From assembly GCA_015494675.1 (NCBI GenBank), contig WGAW01000035.1, forward strand, positions 1-9,328: a stretch of DNA of 9,328 nt, written 5' to 3'. Within the stretch, counting starts at the first letter, position 1; each line of letters begins with the position of its first letter. A program made the position numbers and the translations under genes. Source of the stretch: Hydrogenimonas sp. GTDB lineage: Bacteria; Campylobacterota; Campylobacteria; Campylobacterales; Hydrogenimonadaceae. Positions 1 through 5,719 of this stretch are shown here, piece after piece. Under the pieces are notes generated by a model. It did no database searches and was not told the origin of the DNA. It was given only the letters and a program-made list of their open reading frames with translations.

Positions 1-50
1 GCAGCAGAGAGCGTCGGGCGTTAAGAAAACGACACCTGCGTGTCGTTTTT
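1..50. repeat. 50-bp direct repeat, copy 1 (contains a terminator)
   Basis: This stretch is repeated at 160-209 with 48 of 50 bases identical; the differences are at position 4 (g here, a there) and position 38 (g here, t there). The second difference lies in the hairpin loop, so the stem is kept. The two copies are offset by 159 bp and similarity stops abruptly after base 50. Copy 1 begins at the window edge and may extend further left. Both copies contain a possible in-frame ending Glu-Ser-Val-Gly-Arg-stop just before the hairpin, so copy 1 could be the tail of an upstream gene plus its terminator; this cannot be decided from the window. Confidence 0.85.
26..50 (+). terminator. Rho-independent terminator 1
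   Basis: A perfect 10-bp stem (AAAACGACAC at 26-35, GTGTCGTTTT at 40-49) closes a 4-base loop CTGC and runs into five T. The A-run on the left arm means that it could also work for transcription from the right. It probably ends the transcript of a gene lying left of the window. Confidence 0.8.
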
Positions 51-60
51 AGGCTCAAGC

Positions 61-97
61 GGGTTTTTGTGTCTGCACATGGTGCAGCCAAAAACCC
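61..97. other. Large interrupted hairpin between the two terminator repeats
   Basis: The outer stem is 9 bp (GGGTTTTTG at 61-69 with CAAAAACCC at 89-97) and the inner stem is 6 bp (CTGCAC at 73-78 with GTGCAG at 82-87) around the loop ATG. The two are separated by an internal loop of TGT against C. No T-run follows, so this is not a standard terminator. It may be the folded body of a small RNA ending at terminator 2, or a remnant of a repeat element. A further short pairing, CCCGG (96-100) with CCGGG (111-115), competes with its base. Confidence 0.6.
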
Positions 98-159
98 CGG
101 ACTGCATGGACCGGGCCCGAAGTAGCGGGAGAGTGAGAGCTGACTCGGTAAAGAGACGA

Positions 160-209
160 GCAACAGAGAGCGTCGGGCGTTAAGAAAACGACACCTTCGT
201 GTCGTTTTT
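160..209. repeat. 50-bp direct repeat, copy 2 (contains a terminator)
   Basis: This is the second copy of the sequence at 1-50, matching at 48 of 50 positions. The match covers about 25 bp upstream of the hairpin as well as the hairpin itself, so it is more than two terminators resembling each other by chance. The bases after it (from 210) are unrelated to those after copy 1. Confidence 0.85.
185..209 (+). terminator. Rho-independent terminator 2
   Basis: The same perfect 10-bp stem as terminator 1 (185-194 with 199-208) encloses the loop CTTC and is followed by a five-T run at 205-209. There is no convincing protein-coding gene between the two terminators, so terminator 2 either backs up terminator 1 or ends a short noncoding transcript from the 51-184 interval. 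Confidence 0.8.
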
Positions 210-380
210 CTCGAAGAGAGTGCCAGGGCACAGGAGCGTTATGCGAGCTTGCGCTCACGCATACTTGCGTTTTCAACGCACCGGGAGCGGTTTTGCCCGT
301 TGCAACCGTGCAACTGTCGATAGTGATCCCGCTTTGACGGAAAAACGGTCTCTTTTGCACAAAAGCAGTAGTTCATTTAA
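210..380. other. Non-coding acpP leader region with a cluster of small inverted repeats
   Basis: No credible gene is visible here. Several short hairpins follow one another: GTGCC/GGCAC (220-224 with 227-231), TATGCG/CGCATA (240-245 with 258-263, with inner AGC/GCT), TGCGTT/AACGCA (266-271 with 275-280, loop TTC), CGGTT/AACCG (288-292 with 304-308) and CTTTTG/CAAAAG (352-357 with 360-365). Most of it lies upstream of the candidate acpP promoter, so it would only be transcribed from a more distant start. Its role is unknown. Confidence 0.5.
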
Positions 381-401
381 AGAAAATTTTGCTACCATAA
401 T
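372..401 (+). promoter_or_regulatory. Candidate acpP promoter
   Basis: CATAAT at 396-401 matches the -10 consensus at five of six bases. It sits about 27 bp before the acpP start in an AT-rich stretch that contrasts with the GC-rich surroundings. The sequence 18 bp upstream (TTCATT, 372-377) is a poor -35 match. Campylobacterota promoters are known to lean on the -10 element and periodic T-rich sequence rather than on a strong -35. No start site is shown directly. Confidence 0.35.
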
Positions 402-427
402 ACGATTCATTTTAAAAGGAGAATGCA

Positions 428-658
428 ATGGCAATTTTTGACGATGTAAAAGAGGTGGTTGTGGAGCAACTGAACGTCAGCCCCGACGAAGTGAAGATGG
501 AGTCCAAATTCGTCGAAGATCTCGGTGCGGACAGCCTCGACGTTGTTGAACTGGTAATGGCCCTTGAAGAGAAATTCAATATAGAGATTCCCGATGACCA
601 GGCGGAGAAGATACAGACGGTCGGTGACGCGGTGAAGTTCATCGAAGAGAATAAATAA
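428..658 (+). CDS. acpP: Acyl carrier protein
   Basis: This small acidic cytoplasmic protein carries growing acyl chains on a 4'-phosphopantetheine arm during type II fatty acid synthesis. It has 76 residues, the usual length for the family. The attachment site is the Asp-Ser-Leu motif, with Ser36 (D35-S36-L37-D38) as the serine modified by holo-ACP synthase. The helix II sequence [18 protein letters not shown] is typical. The ATG at 428 is preceded by AGGAG at 417-421 with a six-base gap, which fixes the start. It is followed by fabF, its direct partner enzyme, after a 76-bp gap holding a GC-rich hairpin. Identification is secure. Confidence 0.98.
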   Translation: MAIFDDVKEVVVEQLNVSPDEVKMESKFVEDLGADSLDVVELVMALEEKFNIEIPDDQAEKIQTVGDAVKFIEENK

Positions 659-684
659 ACCCGGATTTTAGGGAAAGTTGTACG

Positions 685-701
685 GGCCGGGCTTTCCGGC
701 C
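685..701 (+). other. GC-rich hairpin between acpP and fabF
   Basis: GGCCGG at 685-690 pairs perfectly with CCGGCC at 696-701 around the loop GCTTT. The following bases (TATCTATTT) are T-rich but not a clean T-run. It may weaken read-through or protect the acpP mRNA 3' end, which would allow more ACP than FabF to be made. That function is inferred; only the pairing is visible. Confidence 0.45.
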
Positions 702-734
702 TATCTATTTGACTGACGAGATGAAGGAGAGTAT

Positions 735-1958
735 GTGAGACGGGTAGTCGTAACCGGACTTGGGATGATCAACGCGGTAGGGCATGATAAAGAGAGTTCT
801 TTTAAAGCCATACTTGAGGGACAATGTGGCATTGAAAGAATTACTTTGTTCGACGCGCAGAAGCACAGCGTGCAGATAGCGGCGGAAGTGAAAGATTTCG
901 ATCCGACCGTCGTTATGGACCCAAAAGAGGTAAAGAAGGCGGACCGTTTCATCCAGCTCGGTATGAAGGCTGCCTATGAGGCTATGGAAGATGCGGGTAT
1001 CGACGAGAGCGTAGAGCGCGGACGCTTCGGCATATCGTCCGCTTCCGGCATAGGCGGGCTGACCAATATCGAGCGAAACTCTGTCATATGCGATACACGG
1101 GGTCCGCGCCGAATCTCTCCCTTTTTCATCCCGTCGGCCCTGGTTAACATGCTGGGCGGCTTCGTCTCCATAGAACACGGACTCAAGGGGCCGAACCTCT
1201 CAAGTGTCACGGCTTGTGCGGCCGGAACCCACGCCATAAGCGAAGCGGCGAAGACGATCATGCTGGGCGGTGCCGACAGAATGCTGGTTGTAGGAGCCGA
1301 AGCCGCTATCTGCCCTGTAGGTATAGGCGGTTTTGCCGCAATGAAGGCCCTCTCCACACGAAACGACGAGCCGAAAAAGGCTTCGCGTCCGTTTGATGCC
1401 GACCGAGGCGGATTCGTGATGGGAGAGGGTGCCGGCTCTCTGGTGCTCGAAGAGTATGAAGCCGCGGTTGCCCGCGGTGCAAGAATATACGCGGAGTTGA
1501 TAGGATTCGGAGAGAGCGGAGACGCAAACCATATAACCACTCCGGCGCCCGAGGGTGAAGGCGCTTACCGTGCGATGAGAGCGGCTCTTGAGATGGCCGG
1601 GAACCCGAAAGTGGACTACATAAACGCGCACGGGACCAGCACCAAATATAACGACTGGTACGAGACGATGGCGATAAAAAAGGCTTTCGGCGGCAAAGAG
1701 AACTGCCCGCCGGTAAGTTCCACGAAAGGGCAGACCGCACACTGTTTGGGTGCGGCCGGTGCAATCGAGGCTATAGTCTCCCTGCTTGCGATGCGAGACG
1801 GAGTTATCCCGCCTACGATAAATTACGAGACTCCGGATCCCGACTGCGACCTCGACTATGTTCCAAACAGTGCCAGAGAAGCCGACCTTGATGTCGTTAT
1901 GAGCAACTCGTTCGGATTCGGCGGAACCAACGGCGTAGTAATCTTTAAAAAGGTCTAA
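735..1958 (+). CDS. fabF: Beta-ketoacyl-ACP synthase II
   Basis: FabF is the condensing enzyme that extends acyl-ACP with malonyl-ACP in fatty acid elongation, acting in the cytoplasm as a thiolase-fold dimer. The 407-residue length is normal. The Cys-His-His catalytic set is present: Cys161 in [10 protein letters not shown], His299 in NAHGTST and His336 in [13 protein letters not shown]. The closing glycine-rich NSFGFGGTN motif is also present. The start is GTG at 735, with AAGGAG at 724-729 five bases upstream, and the protein begins [10 protein letters not shown] as expected. An ATG at 733 is out of frame and meets a stop at once (ATGTGA). accA follows one base after the stop, so the two are surely cotranscribed. 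Confidence 0.97.
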   Translation: MRRVVVTGLGMINAVGHDKESSFKAILEGQCGIERITLFDAQKHSVQIAAEVKDFDPTVVMDPKEVKKADRFIQLGMKAAYEAMEDAGIDESVERGRFGISSASGIGGLTNIERNSVICDTRGPRRISPFFIPSALVNMLGGFVSIEHGLKGPNLSSVTACAAGTHAISEAAKTIMLGGADRMLVVGAEAAICPVGIGGFAAMKALSTRNDEPKKASRPFDADRGGFVMGEGAGSLVLEEYEAAVARGARIYAELIGFGESGDANHITTPAPEGEGAYRAMRAALEMAGNPKVDYINAHGTSTKYNDWYETMAIKKAFGGKENCPPVSSTKGQTAHCLGAAGAIEAIVSLLAMRDGVIPPTINYETPDPDCDLDYVPNSAREADLDVVMSNSFGFGGTNGVVIFKKV

Positions 1959-1959
1959 T

Positions 1960-2913
1960 GTGGCGACGTACCTTCCGTTCGAAGAGAAGCTCAAAGAGAT
2001 AGAGAACGAGATAGCGGCGGCGAAGGTACGCGGCGATACGGATGCCATAATTATTCTCGAAAAGGATCTCGAAAAAGAGCTCTCCAAGATATACAAAAAT
2101 CTCTCCGATTTTCAGAAGCTTCAGCTTGCACGACACCCCGACCGTCCATATGCCCTCGACTATATTCGCTATATTATGCGTGATGCGGTCGAGATTCACG
2201 GCGACAGGACTTTTCGCGACGATCCCGCGATAATATGCTACCTCGGCTACATAGGCGACGAAAAGTGCCTGGTGATCGGCGAACAGAAGGGGCGCGGAAC
2301 GAAGAACAAACTGAAGAGAAATTTCGGCATGCCGAACCCTGAAGGGTACAGAAAGGCTCTGCGAACGGCAAAGATAGCCGAAAAGTTCGGGCTTCCGATT
2401 CTGATGCTCATAGACACCCCCGGTGCATACCCTGGTCTTGGGGCTGAAGAGCGGGGTCAGAGCGAAGCGATAGCCCGAAATCTTCTGGAGTTGAGCCGTC
2501 TCGACACTATAACCGTCTCGATAGTGATAGGAGAGGGAGGAAGCGGAGGAGCGCTGGCAATAGGGGTAGCAGACAGGCTTGCCATGATGCGCTATTCTAT
2601 CTTCAGCGTTATATCACCGGAGGGGTGCGCCGCCATACTCTGGAACGATCCGTCCAAAGTGGAGCAGGCAACCAAAGCACTCAAGATCACTCCCGACGAG
2701 CTATTGAAGATGGAACTGATCGACGATATCATCGACGAGCCGATGATAGGGGCCCACCGCGACAAAGAGGGGGCGGCACAGGCGGTAAGAGACTACTTTC
2801 TCTCTCAGGTAGAGGATCTCAGGGGTCTGGATAGAGACGAACGTATGCGGCAGCGCTATGATAGGATGATGAGTTTCGGTGCTTTCGAGGAGAAGGGCGA
2901 AGAGGGGAGTTGA
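1960..2913 (+). CDS. accA: Acetyl-CoA carboxylase, carboxyltransferase subunit alpha
   Basis: AccA pairs with AccD to form the carboxyltransferase that moves the carboxyl group from biotin on AccB to acetyl-CoA, giving malonyl-CoA, the committed step of fatty acid synthesis. The 317 residues match the usual length. The N-terminal segment [11 protein letters not shown], the central [19 protein letters not shown] segment and the [16 protein letters not shown] glycine-rich loop of the crotonase-like fold are characteristic. The start is GTG at 1960, one base after the fabF stop, with AAGG just inside the end of fabF; an ATG at 1958 is out of frame. AccB, AccC and AccD are not in this window. Confidence 0.97.
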   Translation: MATYLPFEEKLKEIENEIAAAKVRGDTDAIIILEKDLEKELSKIYKNLSDFQKLQLARHPDRPYALDYIRYIMRDAVEIHGDRTFRDDPAIICYLGYIGDEKCLVIGEQKGRGTKNKLKRNFGMPNPEGYRKALRTAKIAEKFGLPILMLIDTPGAYPGLGAEERGQSEAIARNLLELSRLDTITVSIVIGEGGSGGALAIGVADRLAMMRYSIFSVISPEGCAAILWNDPSKVEQATKALKITPDELLKMELIDDIIDEPMIGAHRDKEGAAQAVRDYFLSQVEDLRGLDRDERMRQRYDRMMSFGAFEEKGEEGS

Positions 2914-2963
2914 TCCTCCCCGCTTCTTTATGAGTTGTATGCGCGGCCCATAGAGCGGCCGCG
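2904..2963. terminator. Two hairpins in the convergent accA / YdcH-like interval
   Basis: GGGGAG (2904-2909) pairs with CTCCCC (2916-2921) across the accA stop codon, and CGCGGCC (2942-2948) pairs perfectly with GGCCGCG (2957-2963) around an 8-base loop. Neither is followed by a real T-run on either strand. Their place between converging genes suggests transcript-end or RNA-stabilising structures shared by both sides, but they are not textbook rho-independent terminators. Confidence 0.4.
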
Positions 2964-2970
2964 AAGAGTG

Positions 2971-3198
2971 TCAGAGGTTATGTTTTTTCTTGTATTCAAG
3001 AATCATTCTATAGGCTTCATCTTTTAGGCGAAGCTTCTCTTTTTTGAGCTTTTCGAGCTCCAGATCGTCCATATGCTGTCGTCCCTCTTCCACTTCGGTA
3101 ACTGTTTTGTCCAGTTCGTTGTGGCGTTCGAATATCTTTGCGAAATGGGCGTTTTCAACCTTCAGTTTACTGATGATGTCGCGGTATTCGTGAAGCAT
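2971..3198 (-). CDS. YdcH/DUF465-like small coiled-coil protein
   Basis: This 75-residue, highly charged, helical protein resembles the YdcH/DUF465 family, whose function is not established. The start EYRDIISKLK, the middle FAKIFERHNELDKTV and the LKKEKLRLKDE segment fit the family pattern of two helices likely to form an antiparallel coiled coil. There is no signal peptide or membrane segment. I chose the ATG at 3198: it has AGGAG (plus-strand CTCCT at 3208-3212) nine bases upstream and gives the family-typical N-terminus. A longer frame to 3237 would add 13 residues, but the AGGAG would then lie inside the gene. It follows argJ on the same strand with a 49-bp gap, so it is probably cotranscribed; the neighbour gives no functional clue. 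Confidence 0.85.
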   Translation of the reverse strand: MLHEYRDIISKLKVENAHFAKIFERHNELDKTVTEVEEGRQHMDDLELEKLKKEKLRLKDEAYRMILEYKKKHNL

Positions 3199-3247
3199 TG
3201 TTCTACTCTCCTGTGAAATTTTTCTGATTATATTCAATTGTTGCTTA

Positions 3248-4435
3248 TCAGGTCCTGTAGTCTGCGTTTATCTTGACGTATTCATATCCGAGATCACAGC
3301 CGTAAGCGGTGAAGGAACCGTCCGAGATGCCGAGATCGCAGTGGATCGAAAAGGAGTTTTTTTTCATAACCTCCGCCGCTTTCGCTTCGGTTTCGGCATC
3401 GAAGAGGATCTCCCCCTTTCGGTAGACCGTTACGTTTCCGAAAGTTATCGAAAGTGTTTTCGGATCGCATTCGACCCCGCTCGCACCGATCGTCGACGCT
3501 ATGCGTCCCCAGTTAGGATCTTCGCCGTATAGTGCCGTTTTTACCAGAAGGGAGTTGCTCAGGGCTTTAGCGGCTACGGCGGCCTCTTCACGATTTGCGG
3601 CGCCCGTCACCTCGAAAGCTACACACTTGGAGGCTCCCTCCCCGTCCGCAACAATCTTGAGAGCCAGTTCGTGCATCACCTTTTCGAGAGCGAAAAGGAA
3701 CGCTTCGCGATTGTAGATACCCGACTTTTGGTTGCATAGAAGCATAACCGTGTCGTTGGTCGAGGTGTCACCGTCTACACTGATGGCGTTGAACGTGGTC
3801 TGTGCGCACTCGCGTAGCAGCGCTCCCATCTCGTCTGCGGGTACGGCAGCGTCGGTCGTGATGAAACAGAGCATCGTAGCCAGAGCCGGGTTGATCATGC
3901 CGGCACCTTTTGCCATGGCGCCTATCCTGAAGCTGTCGCCGCTCTGCAGCTTTACTTCGAACGCCGCCTGCTTCTCGTAACTGTCTGTAGTCATTATGGC
4001 TTTCGCCGCCGCATCCGGAGACTTTACGGTCAGATCGAAAGATTCTATACCCTTCATGATCTTCTCTTTCGGAAGGCGCACCCCGATTACACCTGTCGAG
4101 CTCATCACAGGGTTGCTGATATTTCCAAAGCGGCTCTTCGCGTGTTCGAGTATCTCATATATATCTTCTACACCGGCTTTGCCGGTCATTGCATTGGCGT
4201 TTTTGGAGTTGATCAGTACAAAGTCGGTGGTATCCACACCCTCTTTTTTGAAGTGCTCAATAGGGGCTGCCTGAAATCTGTTTTCGGTAAAGAGAGCCTC
4301 CACGTTGCAGAGGGTGTCGGAGTGTATGAAAGCGAGATCTTTTTGCCCCTCGGGCTTCAGACCTGCGCTTATGCCGTCTGCAAAAAAACCGTCCGGCGCG
4401 CATATTCCGCCGTCAATCGATAGGGTGGTAAACAT
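3248..4435 (-). CDS. argJ: Bifunctional ornithine acetyltransferase / N-acetylglutamate synthase
   Basis: ArgJ transfers the acetyl group of N-acetylornithine to glutamate, recycling it in arginine synthesis; bifunctional members also use acetyl-CoA. The 395 residues match the family. The precursor is known to cut itself before a conserved threonine, seen here as [14 protein letters not shown] with Thr187 the new N-terminal nucleophile of the beta chain. The MSSTGVIG segment (residues 111-118) supplies the oxyanion-hole Thr-Gly pair, and the C-terminus [10 protein letters not shown] is diagnostic. The common NSGNAN motif reads NSKNAN here. The ATG at 4435 is preceded by AGGAG (plus-strand 4443-4447) with a seven-base gap. 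It lies downstream of rpmB on the same strand. Whether it is mono- or bifunctional cannot be told from sequence. Confidence 0.96.
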   Translation of the reverse strand: MFTTLSIDGGICAPDGFFADGISAGLKPEGQKDLAFIHSDTLCNVEALFTENRFQAAPIEHFKKEGVDTTDFVLINSKNANAMTGKAGVEDIYEILEHAKSRFGNISNPVMSSTGVIGVRLPKEKIMKGIESFDLTVKSPDAAAKAIMTTDSYEKQAAFEVKLQSGDSFRIGAMAKGAGMINPALATMLCFITTDAAVPADEMGALLRECAQTTFNAISVDGDTSTNDTVMLLCNQKSGIYNREAFLFALEKVMHELALKIVADGEGASKCVAFEVTGAANREEAAVAAKALSNSLLVKTALYGEDPNWGRIASTIGASGVECDPKTLSITFGNVTVYRKGEILFDAETEAKAAEVMKKNSFSIHCDLGISDGSFTAYGCDLGYEYVKINADYRT

Positions 4436-4519
4436 AAATTTGCTCCTGGTATATGTCGATGAAGCTGAAAATCTCTTTTATGGATTTGCGGTTGCAAAGA
4501 AGGCGGTCTGTAGCGGACA

Positions 4520-4542
4520 GGTCAAAGGCCGAACCTTTGACC
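4520..4542 (-). other. Perfect hairpin between rpmB and argJ
   Basis: GGTCAAAGG at 4520-4528 pairs with CCTTTGACC at 4534-4542, a perfect 9-bp stem. Read on the minus strand, the direction of rpmB and argJ, the loop is TTCGG. No T-run follows in that direction, so it is more likely an attenuating or mRNA-processing structure than a full terminator. The 97-bp space between the rpmB stop and the argJ ribosome binding site (4448-4551) otherwise shows nothing recognisable. Confidence 0.55.
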
Positions 4543-4551
4543 AAGGCGGGC

Positions 4552-4743
4552 TTACGCTCCCTTTTTTTTCATCGTGCGGAGTGTGGAAGCCGCGACTTTT
4601 ATCTTTTTGCGTGTACCGTCTTCGAGCGTGATTCGAACCGTACGAAGATTCGGCAGGAAACGTCTCTTTGTTTTGTTGTGCGCGTGACTGACGTTGTATC
4701 CGGTCATAGGGCCTTTGCCGGTTATCGAGCATTTTCTTGCCAT
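4552..4743 (-). CDS. rpmB: 50S ribosomal protein bL28
   Basis: bL28 is a small basic protein of the large ribosomal subunit. The 63 residues are typical of the shorter Campylobacterota form. The N-terminus [20 protein letters not shown] and the [12 protein letters not shown] segment are family hallmarks. A single cysteine (Cys5) remains where zinc-binding relatives carry a CxxC pair, so zinc binding is not expected. The ATG at 4743 is preceded by AAGG (plus-strand 4751-4754) with a seven-base gap. It is the first gene of the minus-strand group and is divergent from the HDOD gene across an AT-rich region. Confidence 0.97.
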   Translation of the reverse strand: MARKCSITGKGPMTGYNVSHAHNKTKRRFLPNLRTVRITLEDGTRKKIKVAASTLRTMKKKGA

Positions 4744-4924
4744 TGTTTTGCCTTTTTAAAGAGTTAATAGTGAAAAAGTTGGCTAATTCTATAGAAACGA
4801 ACCATAGAAAACGCTTAAATTAAGGAACAATTTATCATTCATGATATCCGGAATCTGCCGATTCTACTATTATGAAAATTTTTACGATAAAATTGTATCA
4901 AAACTGCTATAAGGCTACCCGAGT
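4744..4924. promoter_or_regulatory. AT-rich divergent promoter region (rpmB / HDOD gene)
   Basis: This 181-bp gene-free interval is clearly more AT-rich than the flanking genes and must hold promoters for both directions. For rpmB, a minus-strand TAGAAT at 4786-4791 matches the -10 consensus at five of six bases. For the HDOD gene, TATAAG at 4908-4913 carries an upstream TG (4905-4906) as in an extended -10, but it would start transcription only a few bases before the ATG; TAAAAT at 4888-4893 is an alternative. No convincing -35 elements or operators were found. Confidence 0.5.
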
Positions 4925-5719
4925 ATGGTCACACCGCAACAGATTGGCGAATATCTAAAGAGCGTCCCCCCTCTGCCCGAAGCGATCGGCAGCGCGTTGA
5001 AGTATCTTGGAGAGGGCGATCTGGCCGCTGCCGCCAGAGCCGCTTCGGCCGATCCTGCACTGATCCATTACCTAAAACAGATCGTAAACAGCGCCGCATA
5101 CGGTTTCAAGCGGGAGCTAAAAGATCCGATGCAGATATTTTCCGTGTTGGGCATACAGCGTGCGAAGCAGCTTCTCTACGCATATATGGTCAACTCCGTG
5201 GCGCCGGAGAAGTGGGGCTACTTTACGCTCGATAGGGATGATTTCGGGAGTTTTCAGCTCTCTTTTTTGAAGAGATGGGAGAGGATCGTATCGACTCTGA
5301 ATATAGATGAGAAATATATGAGTGCGGCCGCGATAATGAGTGCGGGGCTGATCGTTGCGGATGCGATATTCGCGGACCACGCTTCCGACGTAGCCCTTAT
5401 AAGAGAGAGCGGTGATTTCGATCTGGATACCATTCTCGAGCGTGTGAGCCGTCTCAGATTTGAGCAGTTGGTCGCAGCCATTGCCGAAAAGTGGGATGTG
5501 GAGAGCGATGTGATAAAACTCGTTTCACTCGCATTCGGTAAAGAGGAGTGCGAAGGGGAAGATATGTGTGAGGCTGCACGATTTTTGCATCTTCTTCTCT
5601 TTTACGAGCTCAGCCGCCCGGCGATGCTCAATGCGGGCGCCAACTCTTTCATCTCGTTCAATCCGGAGTTTTCTATGCCGGTGCTCGAGAGATTCGAAGA
5701 GATAACGGGGGTGGAATGA
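4925..5719 (+). CDS. HDOD-domain signalling protein with degenerate HD residues
   Basis: This is a 264-residue cytoplasmic protein with an HDOD fold, a relative of HD phosphohydrolases found in bacterial signalling proteins. Visible family segments are VPPLPEAIGSAL (14-25), DPALIHYLKQIVNSAAYGF (43-61) and IFSVLGIQRAKQLL (71-84). Where HD enzymes have the His-Asp pair, this protein reads AGLIVADAIFA (140-150), and the later RLRFEQLVAAIAEKW segment also lacks the usual histidine. Hydrolase activity is therefore unlikely, as is normal for HDOD proteins, and a protein-interaction or regulatory role is more probable. The region beyond about 205 is not assigned. The ATG at 4925 has only a weak AAGG (4911-4914), ten bases upstream. 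Its stop overlaps the next start by 4 nt, suggesting translational coupling. Confidence 0.82.
   Translation: MVTPQQIGEYLKSVPPLPEAIGSALKYLGEGDLAAAARAASADPALIHYLKQIVNSAAYGFKRELKDPMQIFSVLGIQRAKQLLYAYMVNSVAPEKWGYFTLDRDDFGSFQLSFLKRWERIVSTLNIDEKYMSAAAIMSAGLIVADAIFADHASDVALIRESGDFDLDTILERVSRLRFEQLVAAIAEKWDVESDVIKLVSLAFGKEECEGEDMCEAARFLHLLLFYELSRPAMLNAGANSFISFNPEFSMPVLERFEEITGVE

Noticed and set aside
51..159. tRNA or signal recognition particle RNA between the terminator repeats
   Set aside because: There is no cloverleaf with a CCA-side acceptor and no conserved SRP apical loop sequence. Only hairpins of unknown identity are visible.
55..360. 101-codon minus-strand open frame in the leader region
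   Set aside because: It runs through the hairpin and the terminator repeat, with a composition unlike a real protein and no start signal.
199..441. 80-codon plus-strand open frame running into acpP
   Set aside because: It begins inside terminator 2, has no ribosome binding site, overlaps the acpP start in another frame and its low-complexity, basic protein resembles nothing known.
1200..2096. 298-codon minus-strand open frame opposite fabF and accA
   Set aside because: It lies antisense to two secure genes with intact catalytic motifs, and its protein has no recognisable domain. It is a by-product of the codon pattern on the other strand.
3199..3237. Longer start for the YdcH-like gene at 3237
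   Set aside because: The shorter start at 3198 has a clear AGGAG nine bases upstream and gives the normal family N-terminus and length.
4478..4732. 84-codon minus-strand open frame overlapping rpmB
   Set aside because: It shifts by one frame over the secure bL28 gene and continues through the intergenic hairpin, with no recognisable protein.
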